A DNA stretch of 29,995 nt, from IMG/VR virus record IMGVR_UViG_3300030333_005952, positions 1 to 29,995 of that record; one strand, 5' to 3'. The notes under the pieces are model-generated. The model ran no database searches, was not told the DNA's origin, and saw only the letters and a list, made by a program, of their open reading frames with translations. Below are positions 25,137-29,995 of this stretch, in pieces (position 1 is the stretch's first letter; every line of letters starts with the position of its first letter). A program made the translations under genes and the position numbers. Source of the stretch: a virus.

Positions 25137-26068
25137 AAGTGCCCTAAGTCGTAAGCTAGCTGCAGATCATAGTCTTGGAATGAACCTCCAGAGAATAAAA
25201 GTTTTTTAATTATCCTTTGGGACTCTGTTCTGCCTTTTACAAAAAGAAACTGAACGTCATGATAAGACTGTATTAAGTCTCTAATATTTTTAAATATAAA
25301 TTCTGGACTAGCTTTAATCTTTTTCGATACATATGGTAGCCTATCGAAAGCTAGGCACTCGTTGATAGTTCTTTCGACTAGTACAATTATTGAACTTTCA
25401 TTTTCCATCGCTCTTTCTATTTCTTTTTTGAATCTTTCTAGACCTCCGCTCATTGTCCCTATGAGGTCATTGATAGACTTTCTTTCTATATAGCAACCTA
25501 CAGCTAGCTCTTCGTCATGTAGCGTATAGTCTCCGTAATCTAGTTTTTTGACTATAGTCGCTTCGGAGAATTTAATTGGTTTTTGCTCTCTCGTGTCTAT
25601 AGCTATTTCTGTTGCTCCTTCTTTGATCATTTGATTCAGCATTCCTTCTGACGGATAAGAGCGGAATCTATTTTCGTAGCCTAAGCTTTTACAAAGTCCT
25701 CTATAATCTCCAAAGAGAGTTTCGTAATACTGAACTGGAGGACTCATTATACTCCTAAGTTCAACTTGCGTTGGGGTCAGGAATGACTTACCCTCTTCTA
25801 TCCTTTTTTTGAGTATACCTTTACAATACTCTTTCCTCTTATCTTCTGTCTGTTGTTTGAGCCAAGCTTTAAGATTAGTTTTAGTATTGAAGTCTCTAGA
25901 GAAATAATAATCTTTGTTTTTGAACTTTATCATTTCCCCGGTATGTAAATCTTTTCGTGGGAAAAACTTTTGATAGTACTCAACCATTCTGATAGAATGA
26001 GTACGCAAATGCATATGTAGCCCTTTGTCGTCCGGAAATTCTTTATCGCATATAAGACACTTAGCCAT
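25133..26068 (-). CDS. C2H2 zinc-finger / XPF (ERCC4) family nuclease
   Basis: 311 residues. The N-terminus holds a classical C2H2 finger: Cys4, Cys7, His20, His24 ('CLIC' ... 'HMHLRTH'). A Lys/Arg-rich linker follows. From about residue 155 is an ERCC4-type nuclease: 'IDTREQKPI' (Asp158), 'LDYGDYTL' (Gly179-Asp-Tyr) and 'IERKSINDL', the GDx(n)ERKx3D signature of XPF/Mus81 enzymes, then 'GGLERFKKEIERA'. These enzymes cut branched or 3'-flap DNA. No C-terminal helix-hairpin-helix pair is obvious. Its position directly before terL suggests it clears branches from replicated concatemers before packaging, a job done by endonuclease VII in T4. A GAGG tract precedes the ATG, which overlaps the upstream gene by 8 bases. 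Confidence 0.8.
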   Translation of the reverse strand: MAKCLICDKEFPDDKGLHMHLRTHSIRMVEYYQKFFPRKDLHTGEMIKFKNKDYYFSRDFNTKTNLKAWLKQQTEDKRKEYCKGILKKRIEEGKSFLTPTQVELRSIMSPPVQYYETLFGDYRGLCKSLGYENRFRSYPSEGMLNQMIKEGATEIAIDTREQKPIKFSEATIVKKLDYGDYTLHDEELAVGCYIERKSINDLIGTMSGGLERFKKEIERAMENESSIIVLVERTINECLAFDRLPYVSKKIKASPEFIFKNIRDLIQSYHDVQFLFVKGRTESQRIIKKLLFSGGSFQDYDLQLAYDLGHL

Positions 26069-27170
26069 TTAAAACCTCTTCTTTTGTTAGACCCATAATC
26101 CGAGCTTTAATTTCGTCAAGAGAAGATATTTTTTCTACTTCGTTTTCTAATGCTTTCTTTCTTACTTCTGCGAGCGCCACCATCTTCTTCCTGCTCTCTT
26201 CGTCCTTCCAAAGTTGGACAAGGTTTAGTATGCTGGCGTTCTCTTTTATTTGTTTGCTTAGTCTTGCACTTCTCTTCTCCTTCAGGCTCTCTAGTAGCTT
26301 TTGTTGTCTGTTAACGCATTGGTTATACTCTGTTTGAGCTGTATTAATTGATTCAACTAAACCCATAGAAATCCTAGCTCCTTCTGTGTCATCAGCAGCC
26401 TCATCCAAAAGTCTAGAAAGTCTTTCTATTCTTCTTTGGATATTAGCTGAGATAACCACTTCAGCAGATAAAACAATATACTGGTCAACTTCTTCTTGGG
26501 TAAGGTCAGACTTATTATGGGTATACCTTATAAACGAAGACTCAAAAAGCTCTCTGTCAGTGTCACTTCTATAAGTATTAATCTGATGACAAAATCTAAA
26601 AGTATTTAAATAATTTATTAAATTTTCTACTTCTGCTTTCTTCCTAGAATTTAAGTTCTCCTTGTCTAGTTTCTCGTCATGTACATACTTGTTTATTCTT
26701 GGTATAGCCCTGTCTATTGATTTGGGCGCCTTATAGTCTCCTGACTCTTCTTCTTCTGCTTGAGTTACAAGCCCTTCTTTAGCTTGGAAGTCTCTCACAG
26801 CTCTGCATTCTATGCTTAGAAAGGTAAGCTCGGGATTCTTAGTAATGTATCTGGCTATTTCTAGAGGAGACATAATCTCATTACCAGAGGAATCCCGGCT
26901 ATTGTTCCTAATGAACTCTACTTGGTCTTCCGACAGTTCAAAATTATCTGTCTGTTTTACGTACTCGTTAGACGGACGAGCCTTTATCTTTCTTGACGCT
27001 AAAAACTTTTTGACGGCTTTGCCCTCTTTGCTTCTTCCGTCTTTACCCTTAAAGCCTGCGCCTTCTTGTATAAGTTCAAGTAAGGACGGTGCGTTGTCTT
27101 TTTCGCACCCATTCCACATATCCAAGAGGTTGTCAATCTGCTCTTGTGTTAATTTAATTTCTTCGCTCAT
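26061..27170 (-). CDS. Putative terminase small subunit
   Basis: 369 residues. The N-terminal 60 residues ('LLELIQEGAGFKGKDGRSKE...') and residues about 75-130 look like two helix-turn-helix units; the second half (about 230-360) is long, charged helix that could form an oligomeric coiled coil. Position upstream of terL, a DNA-binding N-terminus and an oligomerising C-terminus fit a small terminase subunit that recognises phage DNA, though it is larger than most. The ATG overlaps the sigma-factor stop (ATGA). It could instead be a phage DNA-binding regulator; I do not recognise a decisive motif. Confidence 0.5.
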   Translation of the reverse strand: MSEEIKLTQEQIDNLLDMWNGCEKDNAPSLLELIQEGAGFKGKDGRSKEGKAVKKFLASRKIKARPSNEYVKQTDNFELSEDQVEFIRNNSRDSSGNEIMSPLEIARYITKNPELTFLSIECRAVRDFQAKEGLVTQAEEEESGDYKAPKSIDRAIPRINKYVHDEKLDKENLNSRKKAEVENLINYLNTFRFCHQINTYRSDTDRELFESSFIRYTHNKSDLTQEEVDQYIVLSAEVVISANIQRRIERLSRLLDEAADDTEGARISMGLVESINTAQTEYNQCVNRQQKLLESLKEKRSARLSKQIKENASILNLVQLWKDEESRKKMVALAEVRKKALENEVEKISSLDEIKARIMGLTKEEVLNG

Positions 27171-27853
27171 AGGAAATCCACCTCGCCTTCTTTTATTAGT
27201 TTTTTAACTTTTAAGATTATTGACTTTTTAATGTTTTTTATTTGCTTATACCCGGGGCTTCTATTCTTCTCTGATGTCTTGTACCCCATCAGCTTAGCGA
27301 CTTCTGCTTCTGAGAGATTTTTGATGTACAAGTTTTCGTATATTTTCCATTCTATCGGCTTTAGGTATTTTGGCAGAACTTGGTTTAGTTTTCCGAATGC
27401 TAAATCTATATCTAGCACAGAGTCTTCTCTCATGTTACCTAAGTCTTGCTGGTGGTTCTCTAGAGAAACGGGAACTTTTACATCGTGAGCTATTTTTTTA
27501 CTTTTTTCCCAATGGGCGTACAAGGGGCAGTCGGCACATTGCTTTTCGTATATTACGCATAAATCTCCACCTTCTGAAGCAGCGCATTTTAAACAAGGAC
27601 GAGCATAATTGCCGTAGTTGTTTCTAATTAAATTTTTTATCTGATTAGTGATGATTCTATTAAGCCAAGGAGCCAAAGGCTTAGCTGGATCATATAAGTG
27701 CCATTTCTTATAGATATGAATCCTAAGAATTTGAGAAATATCATCAAAGTCCATCCAAGTAATAGAAGTTAACTTCCATTTAGATTTCCTCTTCTTTATT
27801 TCTTCATCTATAGTATCTATGAAATCTTCAAAGTCTTTTTTATCTACCGCCAT
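27167..27853 (-). CDS. Phage sigma factor with zinc-binding insert
   Basis: 228 residues. Region 2-like segment at about 28-85 ('WMDFDDISQILRIHIYKKW' then 'APWLNRIITNQIKNLIRN') has the form of ECF/phage sigma factors that bind core polymerase and melt the -10 region. Region 4-like helix-turn-helix at about 164-215 ('LSEAEVAKLMGYK'). Between them is a cysteine insert, Cys87-x2-Cys90-x8-Cys99-x6-Cys106-x2-Cys109, likely zinc-binding. It would redirect host RNA polymerase to phage promoters, possibly the GTGTA elements described here. Start and stop overlap the neighbours (TAATG upstream, ATGA downstream), so it is produced with the packaging proteins. Confidence 0.75.
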   Translation of the reverse strand: MAVDKKDFEDFIDTIDEEIKKRKSKWKLTSITWMDFDDISQILRIHIYKKWHLYDPAKPLAPWLNRIITNQIKNLIRNNYGNYARPCLKCAASEGGDLCVIYEKQCADCPLYAHWEKSKKIAHDVKVPVSLENHQQDLGNMREDSVLDIDLAFGKLNQVLPKYLKPIEWKIYENLYIKNLSEAEVAKLMGYKTSEKNRSPGYKQIKNIKKSIILKVKKLIKEGEVDFL

Positions 27854-28239
27854 TAGCCGCCTTCCCTAAGGCTTCCGGCTTCTCTTTGAAATTGTTCCAT
27901 GAATTTCTTTTTGCTTTGCTTTGGGGCGCTTGATTTCATCTCCGTAGGAATGAACTCGTTTCCACTTTCGTCAGAAACGCTCATCAAGTCTCCAATTGAT
28001 GCTTTTTGAACTTTTAATGAACCTTGTATATCAAAGTCTAGTCCAGAGATGTCAGGAACACTCAAATTTTCTTCTTCGTCTTCTAAATTAACTTGTTCTA
28101 CCACAGGCTTAGCTACAACTTTCTTAACAGGAGCAACTTTTCCAGTTAAAGTGTTAGCGCCACAAGAGGAACAAAACTTAGGTTTGTTACCTGCTTGAAA
28201 CTCCATAAGAGCACCACAGTTCATGCAATAAGCCTTCAT
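27853..28239 (-). CDS. Zinc-ribbon protein, first gene of the packaging operon
   Basis: 128 residues. N-terminal zinc ribbon with Cys5, Cys8, Cys23 and Cys26 ('YCMNCG' ... 'KFCSSCG'), then an acidic, probably disordered linker and a basic C-terminus. Such ribbons occur in transcription or DNA-binding accessory proteins; being translationally coupled to the sigma factor (its TAA overlaps the sigma ATG) suggests a partner in phage transcription. Leads an unbroken chain of overlapping genes down to 19542. ATG at 28239 has no Shine-Dalgarno and lies 11 bases after GTGTAT. Confidence 0.65.
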   Translation of the reverse strand: MKAYCMNCGALMEFQAGNKPKFCSSCGANTLTGKVAPVKKVVAKPVVEQVNLEDEEENLSVPDISGLDFDIQGSLKVQKASIGDLMSVSDESGNEFIPTEMKSSAPKQSKKKFMEQFQREAGSLREGG

Positions 28240-28250
28240 AGTTAATAATA

Positions 28251-28256
28251 ATACAC
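28251..28256 (-). promoter_or_regulatory. GTGTAT candidate promoter of packaging operon
   Basis: CTATAAAAGTGTATTATT on the minus strand, in the 39-base gap after phoH, 11 bases before the ATG at 28239. No other gap exists before 19542, so it would drive eight genes. Confidence 0.6.
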
Positions 28257-28278
28257 TTTTATAGATAAAACGCTATGA

Positions 28279-29055
28279 TTATTCTAAAGTATTAACTTTT
28301 TTGACTATATACTTTAAAATATCTGAACGAACAATATCTTCTTCGCCAAACTCAAAAGTATGTATACCGTTGTCTTTAGACTCGTCATCGTTAAATAGCT
28401 CTTTAAGCCTCACAAATGCCCCTCTGTTGCCGTTTTTAAGGTCAGTCTGCATTGGGTCAGCACAAATAAATATTTTGCTGTTGTGGCCAATTCTCGTGAG
28501 GAAAGTGATAATTTCTTTAAGCGTGCTGTTTTGGCATTCGTCTAAAATTAGACATTTTCCATTCCAGCTCATTCCTCTGGAGAAGTTGATTGGGTAAGTC
28601 GCGACTCTCTCCTCTTTTTGCAAGCGTTTAATATCTGCTTCAGATAGAAGCTCGTTAAGCTTATCAATAAAGGGTAAGTTGAAATAATGTAATTTAGTGT
28701 CCGCATCTCCGGGTAGGAAACCTAATCTCGCGTCAGAACTTTCTACTGCAGACCTTACATACACTATTTCAGAAACAGCTTTTTTGTTTAAAAGCCTTAA
28801 CCCAGCATATACAGCAAGCATAGTTTTAGAAGTTCCAGCTGGGCCAGTTGTGAAAACAATGTTCGTAGAATCATCTAAGGCTAATTTTATGAAATCTTTT
28901 TGTTTTTCTGTCCAATTTAGATCTTTGATATGAAAATGATCTCTTAGCGCTTCTCTTTGGTAGATCGAAACACTTCTATCTACCCCGACACCCTTTGGGC
29001 TAATCTCTAAGTCATCAAAAGACTCAAGGACAGCCCTAGTCCTTACTTTAGGCAT
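28279..29055 (-). CDS. phoH: PhoH-like ATPase
   Basis: 258 residues from the ATG at 29055. A longer frame to 29121 would add 22 residues but would run over the start of the divergent gene, so the shorter start is chosen. Walker A 'GPAGTSKT' (71-78), 'YVRSAVESSDARLGFLPGD' downstream, and Walker B 'LILDECQN' (Asp172-Glu173), followed by the conserved 'ADPMQTDL', are the PhoH family signature. PhoH is frequent in marine phages; proposed roles include RNA helicase or RNA-processing functions, none settled. Single gene with its own GTGTAT element 11 bases before the ATG. Confidence 0.9.
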   Translation of the reverse strand: MPKVRTRAVLESFDDLEISPKGVGVDRSVSIYQREALRDHFHIKDLNWTEKQKDFIKLALDDSTNIVFTTGPAGTSKTMLAVYAGLRLLNKKAVSEIVYVRSAVESSDARLGFLPGDADTKLHYFNLPFIDKLNELLSEADIKRLQKEERVATYPINFSRGMSWNGKCLILDECQNSTLKEIITFLTRIGHNSKIFICADPMQTDLKNGNRGAFVRLKELFNDDESKDNGIHTFEFGEEDIVRSDILKYIVKKVNTLE

Positions 29056-29066
29056 ATCATTTAATA

Positions 29067-29072
29067 ATACAC
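29067..29072 (-). promoter_or_regulatory. GTGTAT candidate promoter of phoH
   Basis: TTGGTGTATTATT on the minus strand, 11 bases before the phoH ATG, only 13 bases from the divergent plus-strand element. Confidence 0.55.
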
Positions 29073-29085
29073 CAAAATAAAAACA

Positions 29086-29091
29086 GTGTAA
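29086..29091 (+). promoter_or_regulatory. GTGTAA candidate promoter of MscS-like gene
   Basis: AACAGTGTAATATAAAAT on the plus strand, 8 bases before the ATG at 29100. No Shine-Dalgarno. Confidence 0.55.
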
Positions 29092-29099
29092 TATAAAAT

Positions 29100-29528
29100 A
29101 TGGCCAATGAATTAGTAACACCCCAAATGAAAGAAATGTTTGAGGATTTAATCGGCACCTACGGCTGGTTTATCCTTGCAGGCTTTTTGGCTGTACTCTT
29201 AAAAGATGCTATACACAAAGCAGCCGAAGGTTTTATGGTATTTATGGGGAAGGACTTCCAAAACGACGACATTCTATATATTTCCGGAAGGCAAGCGCGT
29301 ATAGTTCGCGTCGGTTTTTTCAAGACTATTTTTTATATGACAGACCGCAAAACTAAGATGGTCGTGCCAAATGACAGGTTAAAAATGCTGGTTGTAGAAA
29401 AAACTTTACCTAAAAACGGAGGCTTTCCTTATTTGTTTAAAGCTGGAGAAGCAGGGTATGAAGAACAAAATGAAATTCTTAAACAAATGAATGAAATACC
29501 GAAGACAAGTAAAAAAGACAAAGTGTAA
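29100..29528 (+). CDS. Mini MscS-like membrane protein
   Basis: 142 residues. One hydrophobic helix at about 20-47 ('YGWFILAGFLAVLLKDAI') followed by a beta domain at 52-102 whose pattern ('KDFQNDDILYISGRQARIVR...', then 'MVVPNDRL') matches the pore helix TM3 and beta domain of MscS mechanosensitive channels, including the Pro-Asn before the last strand. The usual TM1-TM2 and the large C-terminal cage are absent; a polar tail of 40 residues replaces the cage. It may oligomerise in the inner membrane. Role is unknown: turgor control, membrane permeabilisation or infection-specific membrane organisation are possible. First rightward gene, with GTGTAA 8 bases before the ATG. Confidence 0.6.
   Translation: MANELVTPQMKEMFEDLIGTYGWFILAGFLAVLLKDAIHKAAEGFMVFMGKDFQNDDILYISGRQARIVRVGFFKTIFYMTDRKTKMVVPNDRLKMLVVEKTLPKNGGFPYLFKAGEAGYEEQNEILKQMNEIPKTSKKDKV
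29523..29528 (+). promoter_or_regulatory. GTGTAA candidate promoter overlapping a stop codon
   Basis: GTGTAA 8 bases before the ATG at 29537; the same bases are the final Val codon and stop of the MscS-like gene. Confidence 0.5.
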
Positions 29529-29536
29529 TATCTAAC

Positions 29537-29995
29537 ATGGGAGATATACATGCTTTAGCCATAAATGGCAATTTAAAAGGTATAAAGCAGGCTTTAGGGA
29601 ATAAGAGACTTCTTTCTTCTCTAGATGACGAAAAAGGCTGGAGCCCGCTTCATTACGCAGCCAACAAAAGTAAAGCAAAAATAGTGCAAGTAATCCTAGA
29701 CGCAGGGATAAATCCTAATATAAAAAGTAAGCCACCCGAAGGTCAAAAGCAAAACGATTGGAACCTAGCTCTAGAAGATAATAAAGAGAACAAAACCCCA
29801 ATAGTTCATCCTATGGACGTCGCAGAAGGACCTCATCGAACTAAGATACTAAATAACCTAATAGCTAAAGGTGGAAAGTTTTGCGCGGAAGATTTAAACT
29901 TGCATCAAGCAGTTCAAGTGCAAGATATAGATGAGATAGAGTGTCTACTAGAAGATGATTCTATAAAAATAAATGAAAGAGATGGTCGGGGCTGG
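29537..29995 (+). CDS. Ankyrin-repeat protein, 3' end beyond window
   Basis: 153 residues to the window edge with no stop. Residues about 31-64 are a canonical ankyrin repeat ('DEKGWSPLHYAANKSKAKIV' followed by 'LDAGINPNIK'); a second degenerate unit lies near 85-115 and a third near 120-150 ('LHQAVQVQDIDEIECLLEDD', with 'INERDGRGW' starting another). Ankyrin repeats bind proteins, so a role in host interaction or regulation is possible, but no catalytic part is visible. The start follows the MscS-like stop by 8 bases; no Shine-Dalgarno, GTGTAA upstream. Confidence 0.75.
   Translation, partial: MGDIHALAINGNLKGIKQALGNKRLLSSLDDEKGWSPLHYAANKSKAKIVQVILDAGINPNIKSKPPEGQKQNDWNLALEDNKENKTPIVHPMDVAEGPHRTKILNNLIAKGGKFCAEDLNLHQAVQVQDIDEIECLLEDDSIKINERDGRGW

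Noticed and set aside
28279-29121. Longer phoH frame starting at 29121 with a hydrophobic 22-residue extension that looks like a signal anchor.
   Set aside because: It crosses the divergent promoter region and the start of the plus-strand gene; the PhoH homology begins after Met at 29055, which has its own element.
1-29995. tRNA genes, insertion sequences, integrase or attachment sites.
   Set aside because: Gaps between genes are below about 110 bases and hold only terminators and promoter elements; no cloverleaf, transposase or integrase was seen.

Overview
The window is part of the genome of a tailed double-stranded DNA phage (Caudoviricetes). It is A+T-rich and almost fully coding. It carries a large terminase, portal, prohead protease/scaffold, HK97-type major capsid protein, two giant fibres, a PhoH-type ATPase and a phage sigma factor. 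The fibre style (GIGT-x-SP repeats, Gly-Ser-Ser collagen-like tracts, intramolecular chaperone) resembles viruses known from aquatic metagenomes. I cannot name the host or the tail morphology: no tail tube, sheath, tape-measure or baseplate gene is recognisable here.

Nearly everything is on the minus strand, so transcription order runs right to left. From 29055 down: PhoH-like ATPase, then a tightly overlapped chain from 28239 to 19542 (zinc ribbon, sigma factor, putative small terminase, zinc-finger/XPF nuclease, a 23-residue micro-ORF, large terminase, three-domain glycosyltransferase, second glycosyltransferase). Next come a 2112-residue collagen-like fibre (19509-13171), portal, a small unknown protein, protease with a nested scaffold start, decoration protein and major capsid protein. 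After a strong terminator there is a small SAP-like protein, a second terminator, a BppU-like structural protein, and a second giant fibre that runs off the left edge. At the right end two genes read rightward: a mini MscS-like membrane protein and an ankyrin-repeat protein, cut by the window edge.

Two things stand out. First, ten gene starts that are not buried in an operon each have the pentamer GTGTA, followed by A/T, usually 8-15 bases before the ATG. Two of these sites lie directly after intrinsic terminators, so they are probably the promoters of a phage transcription programme, plausibly read by the sigma factor encoded here. Many of these genes have no Shine-Dalgarno sequence, which suggests leaderless or nearly leaderless mRNAs. 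Second, between the large terminase and the portal, where the two genes usually adjoin, lies a cassette of a glycosyltransferase containing an autotransporter-type O-heptosyltransferase (TibC/Aah family, with its four-cysteine iron finger), a second glycosyltransferase, and a fibre in which about a third of the residues are Gly-Ser-Ser/Thr triplets. The working hypothesis is that the phage glycosylates its own fibre on serines.
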